This document shows positions 1 to 10,088 of a stretch of DNA of 64,000 bases, in pieces. The notes under the pieces were generated by a model that saw nothing but the letters and a program-made list of their open reading frames with translations, was not told where the DNA came from and made no database searches. The position numbers and the translations under genes were made by a program. How positions within the stretch are numbered: position 1 is the stretch's first letter; each line of letters opens with the position of its first letter. The stretch comes from Syngnathus acus (Eukaryota > Chordata > Actinopteri > Syngnathiformes > Syngnathidae): positions 620,001 through 684,000 of the forward strand of contig NC_051093.1 in assembly GCF_901709675.1 (NCBI RefSeq), in the 5' to 3' direction.

Positions 1-1740
1 TTTGCAGGCCATTATTTAGTAGGTGATGACAGTGTCTAGATAAGTAGACTGTTTTATCAAAAAATGTGAGAGTGAAGGAGGTTTGATTTGTAATCTGGCA
101 TTTGGGTGCCACTTTTAAGAGTCTGTGCAGGAGCATAGATTGTTTTTGTTTGTTTTTAAAGATATATTTAACAGTTTATCTCGGTGCAGGAAGGATATAG
201 CAATTCAGAAAGACTTAAAATTAAAAGCAAAATTACATTTTAATTCTGACATATGCCAGCTAACATGAGGATGGAAAATAAATACATAAATAAATACTGG
301 CTGAAATGTGGCATGTGTTGTAAATTGGGCAAGGAGACATTCACTTTCAAGCACTATCATTTAGCGCTGCTGACAACAATAACTTATGAGATGGTAAATC
401 AAGGAGGAGTGTCATAGTTGGAACACAGGCGCTGTATGACCTATAGATTGATCAATAACATTTACCGCATATACAACCATGTTGGTAGAATGTTAAATTA
501 CATTACAGTTTAATACAAAGGATTTCGGAACTTTATTTGATGATAAACACTGGAACGAGGATTTTAGCCGTGTTAATGGGTAGGGTGGATGGATTACTCA
601 GAAGGAAAAAAAAAAAAAAGCATTTGATAAGGGCGGCTTGATAGTAAGATGATGAGTGTGCGCAACTGATAGGATACAAAATGTTAATAGGAAGATTTGG
701 GGTGTAAGGAACCAATACTACACAGGAAGACTGATAACACGAAGATAGTTTTGTGAAATTTGTGTCCCAGTGTGTTCTGCCCTAGCACGTGGCACAAGTC
801 CTGAACTGAGTCCTCGTACTCCACTGGCTGTCTCAAAATCAACAGAGGACTGTCCCTGGTCATGAGACACCTTTGACCTTTGGGAGAACAACAGGAACTA
901 TGATCATGCTTGAAGGGGGCAAGCACAGCTCTTCACAGGACAAGAACCATACAGTTGGTGGAATACACACAGTTGCAGATCAAAAAGAAAATGGACTGAA
1001 AGAACAAAGACAAGATGGATGCATTTGAGAATGGCGGACGATCCAGCCCTGAATCATCATCATGAGAATCTAAGAGGAGACATGAAGTCAAACTGGACAC
1101 ATTGCTAAAGACTGCTGAAGCATTACAAAGTTGGTGGAGTATGGGACAAAAGGGATGTGTTTGGGTGCTGGGGCGGACATAACTGAGGAGTTTTGATAAA
1201 AGAGGGAATAATAAGGCTGCTTATTGACACTGAAACGGGGATAAAAAACAAAATACATAGATATGGACAGTAAAGATGCACTAATAATAACAAATCATAC
1301 GACAGCGTGATCAGAAACTTTGCAAAGTGGACATCGATCGATAGAAATTAAATCATTTGAATCATAGATTTTTATATGTAACATAGCATTTCGAAGGAAT
1401 GATGAATCTAATTGAAATAATGAAATTTTATAATTGGACCGGTGAAAATTTGGATTCGGGCAAAAGAAGGCTGAATTGCTAAACTTAATTGACCTTTATC
1501 AAAACGACAGAATTTAATTACACATCAACTGCGACTGATTTATAGGATGCATATTTGAGCTTGAAGGGGTGAGGGGCCATAAGAAAGTTGGAATTCTGGA
1601 TAGTCAGCAAAATAGTAATACAGGGCACTACTTAAATAAAAAAGAATACAGTAGGGCTTTAAATAACAAATACATTGACATGACCCTTGCGACAATTGAT
1701 TTAAATGGCAATTTATGATAGGCACTTGGGGTTAGGATTA

Positions 1741-1800
1741 ACAATCCATCCATCCATCCATCCATTACTGGTGCGGCTTGTCCTTACGAGGGTCATGGAG
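1741..1800 (-). repeat. Short LINE 3' end with (CATC)n tail
   Basis: A catc repeat is followed by about 45 bp resembling the reverse complement of an RTE-type 3' end with a (GATG)n tail. The same stub is at 26310-26370 in the other family B copy, so it was present before the two copies separated. Confidence 0.5.
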
Positions 1801-2395
1801 GATTAACAATAATAACTAGAATTTGTAATTTCTGTAGAAATTGCGTGTGAAGGCGAAGAGGCTGAATAAAAATTCGGGGAATGCTACAAGATTATGTTTA
1901 AATTTGGAACGTGTTGAATTGGTCAGAAAATGGATGAAAATATAGAAAGAATTTTGTAAAATTGGGCGTGAATTTTAAAGTTGAAAATTTGAAATTTAAC
2001 AGTTAAAAAATTGAAATGGGTTGAGTCAGTGAAAAAAAATTAATTAGAAATTAGAAGGGAAAAAGGAAATTTTGCAAAATTTTACCGCAATGTTAAAAGT
2101 GAAAATGTGAAATTTTAATCTAGGAAATGAAAGGTGAATTAGGGGAATTATGTGGAAGAAAATGAGAAATATTGAATGTGCCATGAAGAATGAATGGTGA
2201 AATTTTGGCTTAAAATTTGTAAATTTCTCGAAAACCGTAAATATTTAGAATATTTGGCATGAATATTTGGAATGTGTTAAAAGTGGAATGAAGTGAATCA
2301 GATGAATTCGTAGAAGTAGTTAAGCCAAAAAAATAAATAAATGAATAAATAAATAAAAAAGAGGCAGAAGAATGCAGAAGAAGTTGAATAATAAT

Positions 2396-2520
2396 AAAGT
2401 CAAGGCAAGTCAAGTTTATTTATATAGCCCACAAGCAAGTCTCAAAGGGCTTCAAATGTACAGAAATTGACAATTTAAAGTACAGGAACAATAAGTGTGA
2501 GGGCCACAATGATGATCATG
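2396..2520 (-). repeat. L2-clade LINE or SINE 3' tail
   Basis: Read on the minus strand it gives the typical L2-group tail with a ctttgagac segment followed by ctatataaataaac. It is absent from the complete family B element, so it is a private insertion of copy 1. Confidence 0.55.
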
Positions 2521-2756
2521 ACAGCAAAAATATGTCTAATTGGTTTTGATAGGTACAAAGGGGGAACGTCGAAGAAGGTTTTCAAAATTTGTGATATAGC
2601 GTGACTCCATTATCAAGAGTAAGCATTTCTTTTTAATTCTAAGAATTGGCATCAACAAAAATGAGAACGATAATCTTCAAGGTGATCGTGTAAGTGACAG
2701 GAGGAAGCTGTGTATATTGTTTTTTAAACATTATTTTTAGTATAATTATTTTTTAG

Positions 2757-2871
2757 GAGGGTCAGTTATGCTAAAATTAAACTTTTATATCTTTATGTTT
2801 GAAGCCTGAAATGCCGCGAAATCTTGAAAGGTTCAAAGGGGCCGAATAGTTTCGCAAGGCACTGTATGTAT
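2757..2871 (-). repeat. Tc1-like transposon terminal fragment
   Basis: The sequence is the reverse complement of the end of the Tc1-like element that starts at 51915: the cagtgccttgc terminus, the ggcccc and gaacctttca stretches and the caaacataaagatataaa segment are recognisable, with small changes. The terminus is followed by ta, the usual Tc1 target. Confidence 0.65.
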
Positions 2872-2934
2872 ACATATATGTATGTATGTATTTCGTTATT
2901 TGTTTATGTATTTTTCTCTCACATTTTCTTTCTC

Positions 2935-3320
2935 ATCTTCCACTTCTTCAGCTGCTCCTGTTAGGGGCCGCGACAGCAGAGCAATCGTTTCCATATCTTT
3001 CTGTCCTGTCACACCAACCATCTGCATGTCCTGCAACATCTTCATCGCTGCCACACTCTCCATTATTTTGGCCAGTAGAGATTTCCAAGCCTCGCTTTTA
3101 ACATTCTTTCCCATAACTTCATGCTTTGCTTCATCAACATAACAACACCTCTGTCGCTACTACAATTCTGCACATTGCCGTGGTCTGAAATAAAAAATAG
3201 GAGTCAGCACCTTTCCAGGAATTTTCTCGCTTTTTAAGAATCTCCCCTGCCATCTCTCCTTGATAGTTCCATGCTGTCACTGGAATGTCGTCTAGGCCAA
3301 TTGCCTTTCCACTCTCCATC
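2935..3320 (-). pseudogene. Inverted LINE reverse transcriptase fragment inside family B element
   Basis: The minus strand near 3200-3319 encodes a segment with GKAIGLDDIPV and GEMAGEIL, close to the G-K-A-x-G-x-D-x-I-P start of LINE reverse transcriptases. The rest (to about 2935) is degenerate and I do not recognise it. Part of the same block is at 27550-27665 in the complete family B copy, so it belongs to the family and is not a private insertion. Confidence 0.5.
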
Positions 3321-3492
3321 TTTTACAAATGTCTGGGTATGAATTTTATCTATATTTATTTTTCTCACTCATTGGCGGCCCCACAGAGGGACTTGAAGCG
3401 GCTCCACAGAGGGACGTGGTGTGCCAACAGAGGGACCCTGGTGGTATCAACGGTTTTGGTGACCTCAGTTAAACTGAGGTCAACAGAGGGAG

Positions 3493-4790
3493 TGAAGGAA
3501 TGGGGTCGAAATACAAAACGTCCTGCCTAGCTACAAAAACAGATATGCTCAAACCTCATTGAATAAAGTACATAAGCAGACAAGTATATTCACATATTAA
3601 ATCAATAAAAGAAACATTTTAAGCAGATAATTATACCTACACACCAAATCAATAAAGAAGACATAACTAGACATTTTTGATAGGTGGTAATGACAAAGGT
3701 TTTTATAACTTTATGATCCGATATATATTTCTGAGCACTTTGAAATAACAAATGTTTTTGATATATTGCCTGAATAGCTTAATGACCTTTAAGGAACTGT
3801 GTAATGCATGCCTGATGGTTTTTCTAAATCATGGACACGGCCAGGGTCGTCTAGAATGTTCAGTACTTGATTATATCTTGTGTTTTGATTAAACGTCATA
3901 TGTTGCCTAATGCTAGACGCCAGCTTTTCGATTACTACTGAACGTTCTGCACAGAGGGAAATATTTTGCCTAACAAAGAAAAGATATGGTTGGAAGCATT
4001 ATTAAACTAAGAATATAATGATGTAAGCAAAGACATGGAGTATCAAAAGAACAAACAAACAAAAACATGGTACGTGGTGAGAACAAACTTTGCATATTCA
4101 GGGAACATTAATAGATTGATGATGTCACAGCCAAAAGCTCACATAATTTCGTACAAAATGACAAAATTGAAAGAATGATGTATGGATGAGGTGCGACAGT
4201 GTATGTGCAAGAATGGAGCAGAATGTTTACAGGAAGGTCACGTGGAGATAAAACCAGCAGGTGCCAGAGGGAGACAGCCAAGAACTCGGCCAAAGATGAT
4301 CGCCAAGGCCGAAAGACGGGATGGAAGACAACAGCCCCCACACACACTGAATCGCCCATAATCAGCACCCACCCCCACGGAACCAGCTCTCACCGAACCA
4401 GCACCCACTCCCATGGAATCAAAATCTCCTGCGAACTTGCCACACCCCCTGACTCATCACCCATCAAACTCGGCCCACACTGGCATGTGCAACTGAATAT
4501 AAGCTGACCAAAGAACCTTGAACGTTGCCTTTTCTGAATGGAGACTTTCTGCCCTTGAGCATGGTCGCACGAAAGGCATTGGTATTGTACTTTCCTGAAA
4601 ACAGAGCTTTCTTAACAAGAATTGTGATTGAACTCAACCAACCTGTGTAAGTCTAATTTCTGCTTCAGTGTCTTAGCATTTTCCTATATCTGAAGAAATC
4701 AAACGAGCACGCAGTGAGTAAATTGGATAACAGGTGATTGGCAATGGGGCGCAGATAGCGCGCTCCCTAAATTGTGGACAAAATCCAACA
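3493..4790 (+). repeat. 3' LTR of family B copy 1
   Basis: It begins tgaaggaat and ends aatccaaca, the same ends as the two 1177-bp LTRs at 21500-22676 and 27835-29011. It is about 1298 bp, so longer and more diverged than those two, and belongs to an older subfamily. It is preceded by a short purine-rich tract (acagaggga), the expected place of the polypurine tract. Confidence 0.8.
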
Positions 4791-6212
4791 AGACCTAAAG
4801 TCTGTTTTTCCAAAGCTACACCAGCCTGTTGATTTTCCAACACGTGGTGACAGCTTCCTGGACCTGGTCTACACTACACATAAAGGAGCTTTCAAAGCCA
4901 CCCCCCTCCCCCACATTGGGCTTTCTGACCATATCACTGTTATGCTAATGCACACATACAGATAAAGAGTGAAAGCATCCAGGCCGGTTCGCAAGCGGGT
5001 AAGAGTGTGGCCTGAGAGAGCCTCTGATGCTCTTCGAGACTGCTTTGAGACAACAGACTGGGAAATGTTTAAGCAGGCAGCCACTTACAACAATCAGACA
5101 GACATAGAGGAGTATACAGACTCTTTAACCTCTTACATCACAAAGTGCATTGATGATGTGACCCACACAAAATGCATCATCACTCGGGCTAACTGGAAGC
5201 CATGGCTGACAGGGGCTGTCCTCAGGCTGCTGAGGGCCAGAGACAAAGCCTACAGAGCTGGGGATGAAGCTGGCATGAGAACAGCGAGGGCCAACCTGTC
5301 CCGTAGCATCAAGGAAGCGAAAAAGGCATTCACTTGCAAGATTACCGCCCACTTCAAAGACAGCAGGAACGCACGAAGCCTATGGCAAGGCATTCAGCCT
5401 ATCAAGCCCGCGTCGCAGAGCTGTGAGGGCAACATCCCTCTGCTCAACGATCTGAACCGCTTCTTTGCTCGCTTTGACGCTCAGAAGTGCTCTGAGTGAC
5501 TTGTCATGACACATCAGATCCATTCTCCCCACTTCAGTTCTGCATTCAACATCATTGTACCACAGCCACTCATCTGCAAACTTGACAAACTGGGACTCAG
5601 TACCTACCTCTGCAACTGGCTACTGAACTTCCTCTGTCAGAGACCTCAAGTAGTACGTGCTGGCGACAATATCTCAAGCAGCATCACGCTGAGCCCTCCA
5701 CTCAGCCCTCACCCATCTGGAAAAAAGAGACTCGTAGGTGAGATTGCTGTTTGTGGATTTCAGTTCTGCATTCAACACCATTGTACCACAGCGACTCATC
5801 TGCAAACTCGACGAACTGGGATTCAGTATCTATCTCTGCAACTGGCTACTGGACTTTCTCTGTCAGAGGCCTCAAGTAGTACGTGTTGGCGACAATATCT
5901 CAAGCAGCATCACGCTGAGCACAGGGCCCCCCCAAGGTTGCGTGCTCAGTCCGCTGCTCTTCACCCTGCATGACTGCACTGCAACCTACAGCAGCAACCG
6001 CATAGTGAAATTTGCTGACGACACGACTCTGGTGGGTCTCATCACCAAGGGCGACGAGACTCAATACTCAGCAGGAACACAGCTGGTAGGATTATTATTT
6101 GTATAAACTATAATATTATTATATTATATATATTATATATATATTATATATATTATATATTATTATTAGTTTCAATGTATGTGCCTTCTTGTTTTTACTT
6201 TTTGTATTGTTT
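4791..6212 (+). pseudogene. L2-clade LINE, broken ORF2 (linker and reverse transcriptase parts)
   Basis: The frame at 4791-4965 carries the end of the endonuclease domain (GDSFLDLVYTT, then GLSDHITV). After a stop, 4969-5499 encodes the linker (WKPWLTGAVLRLLRARDKAY, SRSIKEAKK, SLWQGIQ). Reverse transcriptase blocks follow at 5738-6106: [26 protein letters not shown] and FADDTTL, the catalytic aspartates. A stretch of about 170 bp at 5530-5700 is repeated about 227 bp downstream with a few changes. Most of the palm, thumb and C-terminus are missing. A family B LTR element interrupts it on the left and a hAT transposon on the right; its 3' tail resumes after 7972. It is dead. Confidence 0.8.
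6100..6175. repeat. AT-rich simple repeat
   Basis: An imperfect tat/tatat run follows the last reverse transcriptase frame of the L2 LINE. No other feature is seen here. Confidence 0.7.
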
Positions 6213-6265
6213 ACTTAAATGTTTTGTTTGTCCATAGAGTCTACGGACAAACAAAACATTTAAGT
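6213..6265. repeat. Near-perfect palindrome at the truncated hAT end
   Basis: Positions 6213-6238 and 6240-6265 are inverted copies with one mismatch (21 outer base pairs perfect). The left arm is L2 3'-UTR sequence; the right arm is the same sequence inverted and joined to the truncated transposase gene. The right arm also carries gtctacgg (6239-6246), the exact inverse of the 8-bp target duplicate ccgtagac found on the intact side of the hAT at 7965-7972. Confidence 0.85.
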
Positions 6266-7752
6266 TGCATTTCAACGGGCACATCAGGAGCTCTAACTGT
6301 GAATGGTGAGCGAAAAACTGCAAATTCTGTCTCAAGTTCGCTAAAGACCTGAAATCGCTTCTCAAACTCCCTCAGCAACCCTGAAATCTTGTCTTTGTAC
6401 TGTGTCACTTCAGGATTAACGCTTGCTGCGCACACATCTCTGAGACAGGGAAAATGAGCAGGGTCACCGCTTGCCGTCTGCGTCTCCCATAACGCGAGCT
6501 TTAACTTGAATGCACGTACGCTGTCATAATACTGTGTTAAAATTTTTTTGCGTCCTTGCAACATTTTGTTCAGATTATTCAAGTGCTCTATAATATCAAC
6601 CATAAATGCAAGGTCCTGCAGCCAAAGTGGGCACTGTAATTCCTTAACAGGTTTTTCTTTTTTCCCCATGAATTGTCCGATTTCCCCATGTAGATCAAAG
6701 AAGCGCTTCAGCACAGCACCTCTGCTTAACCATCTTACTTCAGTGTGGTATGGCAGACCATGGGTAATGTTACAGTCACTGAGAAAGCTGTCAAACTGAC
6801 GATGATTGAGACCTCTGGCTCGGATGAAATTAACAGTTCGGACAACCACCTCCATGACGTGATCCATTTTTAGCGACTTGCAACATAATGCCTCCTGATG
6901 CAAAATGCAATGAAATGTCCAAAAATCACCTCTTCCATTTGCGGCTTGTACTTTCTCTCTGAACTTTGTCACAACACCTGCCTTTTTCCCGATCATTGAC
7001 GGCGCACCATCAGTAGCCAGGCTTACAGCGCGGGACCAGTCCGCCCCGACTCTGTCCAGCGCTCCAACAACGGAGCGGAAAATGTCATCAGCTGTTGTGG
7101 TGTCGGTCATAGGCACCAACTCGAGAAACTCTTCTGTGACAGTCAAAGTCTCGTCAACTCCACGAATGAATATGGCCAGTTGAGCGACGTCCGTAATATC
7201 AGTACTCTCATCAATTGCAATGGAAAATGCCAGAAATGACTCCCCTTTGCGTTTCAGTTGGCTGTCCAAGTCTGCCGATAGTTCCGAAATCCTGTCTGCC
7301 ACAGTATTTCTCGTCAAGCTAATATTGGCAAAAGCTTGTCGCTTCTCAGGACACACAATTTTGGCAGCCTTCAGCATACAGTTTTTGACGAACTCCCCGT
7401 CACAGTATGGCTTTGACGCTAATGCTATTTGGCTAGCAAATACGTCGCTGGCTTTCACCGCAGCCTCACTGACCTCTCGGCTCCGGGTGAAAACAGATTG
7501 CTGTTTCCTCAGACCCACCAGCATTTCATTTACCTTCTGTTTTCTCAGTTCTCCGTGCAAGCTGTTGTATTTTTCTCCATGCTGAGTTTCATAGTGGCGC
7601 CGAATATTGTATTCCTTAAGCACCGAAACTTGCTGCATGCACACCAGGCACACGGGTTTCCCATTCACCTCCGTGAACATATAGGAAGAGGTCCGTTTTT
7701 CTTGAAAAATCCGACACTCTGTGTCCACTTTTCTCTTTTTTGACAAAGACAT
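6241..7752 (-). CDS. hAT transposase, GTF2IRD2-like, C-terminally truncated
   Basis: This 503-codon open frame resembles the hAT-derived domain of GTF2IRD2 and the related ZBED/SCAND3 group. It starts with MSLSKKRKVDTECRIF. A BED-type zinc finger follows near residues 20-60 (VCLVCMQQV, RRHYETQHGEKY). The RNase H-like core has IAIDESTDITDVAQLAIFIRG with its first acidic residue, then LATDGAPSMIGKKAG, FHCILHQEALC, and HTEVRWLSRGAVLKRFF. The C-terminal part of the core and the hAT dimerisation domain are absent. The last codons (after EMQL) and the stop come from the inverted L2 flank, not from the transposon. The frame is otherwise uninterrupted, which suggests a fairly recent insertion, but the product should be inactive. 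Confidence 0.88.
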   Translation of the reverse strand: MSLSKKRKVDTECRIFQEKRTSSYMFTEVNGKPVCLVCMQQVSVLKEYNIRRHYETQHGEKYNSLHGELRKQKVNEMLVGLRKQQSVFTRSREVSEAAVKASDVFASQIALASKPYCDGEFVKNCMLKAAKIVCPEKRQAFANISLTRNTVADRISELSADLDSQLKRKGESFLAFSIAIDESTDITDVAQLAIFIRGVDETLTVTEEFLELVPMTDTTTADDIFRSVVGALDRVGADWSRAVSLATDGAPSMIGKKAGVVTKFREKVQAANGRGDFWTFHCILHQEALCCKSLKMDHVMEVVVRTVNFIRARGLNHRQFDSFLSDCNITHGLPYHTEVRWLSRGAVLKRFFDLHGEIGQFMGKKEKPVKELQCPLWLQDLAFMVDIIEHLNNLNKMLQGRKKILTQYYDSVRAFKLKLALWETQTASGDPAHFPCLRDVCAASVNPEVTQYKDKISGLLREFEKRFQVFSELETEFAVFRSPFTVRAPDVPVEMQLKCFVCP

Positions 7753-7964
7753 TTCACTGAAGAGGGTGCCAGGGTCAACAGAAAAAGCGGGTAAAGCGAT
7801 AGAACTGACTAAAACACAGCGTCCATAGCGGACAATATAGGAACTGCAAATTTGAAAGAAAATTACGTTTATTCTTCTTTGATAATGCAGATTTATCCCG
7901 CGGGCCAGACTGAACCCACTGGCGGGCCAGTTCCGGCCCGCGGGCCGTACGTTTGATACCCCTG
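6266..7964 (-). mobile_element. hAT transposon (GTF2IRD2-like), 3' truncated
   Basis: The right end is a hAT terminus (minus strand starts caggggtatcaaacgtacgg) next to ccgtagac at 7965-7972. The other terminus is missing and replaced by the palindrome. The transposase gene fills the element. It lies in the 3' UTR of the L2 LINE, whose tail resumes at 7973. Confidence 0.85.
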
Positions 7965-7972
7965 CCGTAGAC

Positions 7973-8095
7973 CAACATAATATATATATCTATAATATGT
8001 AATATGTCTTGTCACCGTGGGAAAGTAGGAAACGCAATTTCGATCTCTTTGTGTGTCTTGACATGTGAAGAAATTGACAATAAAGCAGACTTTAT
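7973..8095 (+). repeat. L2 LINE 3' tail, displaced by the hAT insertion
   Basis: The segment with cttgtcaccgtggga, gtgtgtcttgacatgtgaag and gacaataaagc matches the L2 tail at 55150-55250. It continues the 3' UTR interrupted at 6212. Confidence 0.75.
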
Positions 8096-8912
8096 AGATA
8101 TATTCCCCCTCCTCCCCCACCGTCTGTTGTCTTCCGGGTTAGAGCAACGCTGGCGTCAGATCTGTTGACTGCCGCTTCTGTCCCGGACCGTGTCCGTTAC
8201 TTGTTCTTCGTTTTCCCGTTTTCAGTGCACCCGTCTCTTCTTTTATTTTTCTCGTGTTGTCTTCCGTCCACCTCGCATTCCCGCAGCTCCGCTCTCACCT
8301 ATCTGTTTCCTCTCCCTCGGACTACCAGCTACGTTAGCCAGCTAGCCAACAGCCAACTGGCCAAAACCACCACCGGACCCTCCTGCCTCCCGACTCTGAG
8401 CCTGTGGCCGCCTGCTGTGGACTCGACGGCAGCTCTGGCCCGGCTCTCTGGCCTTCCGTCCGGCGTCCTCGGGCGACGGGCTCCACTCCCTGCGGGCTCG
8501 CCAACCGTGGCTCTGCTGTGTGCCGCCGTGGTGCGTTGGGGCCTGCCGTTCGAGCGGGTGCAGTCGAGGTCGACCGGCATCACCACCTGGTCCACTGCTG
8601 CTTCCACACGAGGCTGGGATCCTTCGCCGCTACATCTGGACCGGCACTTCCCCGATGGCTCACCCATCTCCTCTTTTTGGACTACCAACCCCCCGTCACC
8701 CCCACCTCCCGTACTGCCAACCTCAACAACCTCCGCTCCCGCCCCTCCTGCTCCTCCATCCATCTCCTTGCACTGCTGACCGATGTCCTGTTATTAACTA
8801 TATCCTATTGTCCACCCCCCCCGCCCCCATATGTCCCCACCCTTTTTGTTCCCTGTAAAGCGTCTTTGGGTCATTGAAAAGCGCTATATAAATTGAATGA
8901 ATTATTATTATT
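8096..8912 (+). mobile_element. Non-LTR retroposon with L2-type 3' end
   Basis: A GC-rich segment without a convincing protein ends in ctttgggtcattgaaaagc, gctatataaattg and an att repeat, the usual 3' tail of fish L2-group LINEs and their SINEs. It interrupts the ctttgacttt tail of the upstream L2. It may be an internally deleted LINE (5' region joined to 3' end). Several overlapping short frames in the GC-rich part look like composition effects. Confidence 0.55.
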
Positions 8913-8938
8913 ACTTTGACTTTAAAGGGCATGCAGGG

Positions 8939-9347
8939 TGTTAGGGTTTACAGATTATCTTCATCGTATGATTATGTTGGAATGTAACCTGTAATAATTT
9001 ACCTAGCTTGTCCTGTCTTAACAAAAGTAGTAGAACAAAGTGCTAAGATCTTTTGAACTGATTGACTAGCTGCAGAGGAAGCAACCAGCGTTGCTTTGTC
9101 TACACAACGTTGTAAAAGACCCCCTGCTATGCTTTGATCAGCAGGCCAGGGACTTCAACCCCCACTCTCACCCCCACTCTGTTTCTCTCAATAAAAATGC
9201 TCCTGCATGAGGCCAGAGTCAGACGTCATTCGATCATCGCTGTATGCACAGCGACGAATGGACTCTCCACCTGCAGGTGTCTAAAAAGACTTACTTGTCT
9301 CCTGTGTGGTTCTTGCAAAATAAGTTAGAGTGAGCACTACCCTAACA
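8939..9347 (+). repeat. 5' LTR of family A provirus
   Basis: 409 bp, TG...CA ends, with tcaataaaaatgc (polyadenylation signal aataaa) near 9189 that would define the R region. The target duplicate caggg lies just upstream. Confidence 0.95.
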
Positions 9348-9350
9348 TTT

Positions 9351-9368
9351 TGGTGCCGAAACCCGGGA
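9351..9368 (+). promoter_or_regulatory. Primer binding site, tRNA-Phe
   Basis: tggtgccgaaacccggga, three bases after the LTR, is complementary to the 3' end of eukaryotic tRNA-Phe including CCA. It would prime minus-strand DNA synthesis. Confidence 0.9.
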
Positions 9369-9569
9369 TCCTCATACCCGCCATCTGGCTGACGGAGCAG
9401 AACGTGCTGCATTGTCGGCAAGCCAGCGTCCTTTAGGAGGACCTGGAAAAGAAAGTCCTGGGAAGAGAATTTCTTCGCTGGGCCAGCATCTTAGGTCTTA
9501 GGTGGATTGACGGGATCCGGCAGTGCAACGAACCAGGGGACAAGTAAGTTAAAGCCCTAAAAAAGCGCT

Positions 9570-9772
9570 GATACGGCTTTGGTTTGCCCGAGCTATGAGA
9601 TACGGCTTTGGTTTGCCCGAGCAATGAGATACGGCTTTGGTTTGCCCGAGCTATGAGATACGGCTTTGGTTTGTCCGAGCTATGAGGTACGGCTTTGGTT
9701 TGTCCGAGCTATGAGGTACGGCTTTGGTTTGTCCGAGTTATGAGATACGGCTTTGGTTTGTCCGGGCTATGA
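9570..9772 (+). repeat. 29-bp tandem repeat, seven copies, in the retroviral leader
   Basis: Units start at 9570, 9599, 9628, 9657, 9686, 9715 and 9744, each gatacggctttggtttg followed by a variable c/t ccgagctatga. They lie between the primer site and gag, where packaging signals normally sit. Confidence 0.92.
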
Positions 9773-10088
9773 AGCAGCTGGGATTCTAGTCCCAGTGGAA
9801 GGAACGGGCTAAGAAAAGAGTTTCTTTTTCCTAATTGAAGAAGGGCGTAGATTTTTTTTTTTGTCCGTTTTTCCAAGCTGTTTGCATGGAAGTTGTGTGG
9901 TTGAGAGTGTATCTGGTAGGATAAATTGACTAAATAGCAGTTCTAGCATTGATCCACGGCAATAACACAGGCTAGTAATTTGTTGAAAGGTCAATTTAAA
10001 CCTGCATTGAGGATCCTCAAAGAAAGAAAGAAAATTTTTGAAAAAAAAAAAAAATTGTATAAACCTAAAAAAGAAATACCAAGTTAAG

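Larger units (their letters stand above)
1..4790 (+). mobile_element. ERV-like LTR element, family B, copy 1 (3' part)
   Basis: Positions 1 to about 2065 align nearly base for base with 24555-26665, and 3205-4790 aligns with 27560-29011 inside the complete family B element. This is therefore the 3' portion of a second copy whose 5' part lies outside the window. No gag, pol or env reading frame is visible; the longest frames are short and not shared between copies. The copies differ in their middle: this one has an L2-type tail (about 2396-2520) and a Tc1 terminal fragment (about 2757-2871), the other has a hAT MITE. The 3' LTR ends inside an L2 LINE coding frame, so the LINE was the target. 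The upstream target duplication cannot be checked. Confidence 0.8.

Noticed and set aside
8165-8877. Proline- and serine-rich frames of up to 204 codons
   Set aside because: Several frames overlap on both strands in GC-rich retroposon sequence, with no domain and no splice context.
9570-9772. 29-bp direct repeats resembling a CRISPR array
   Set aside because: The units are contiguous with no spacers, and the context is a vertebrate retrovirus leader.
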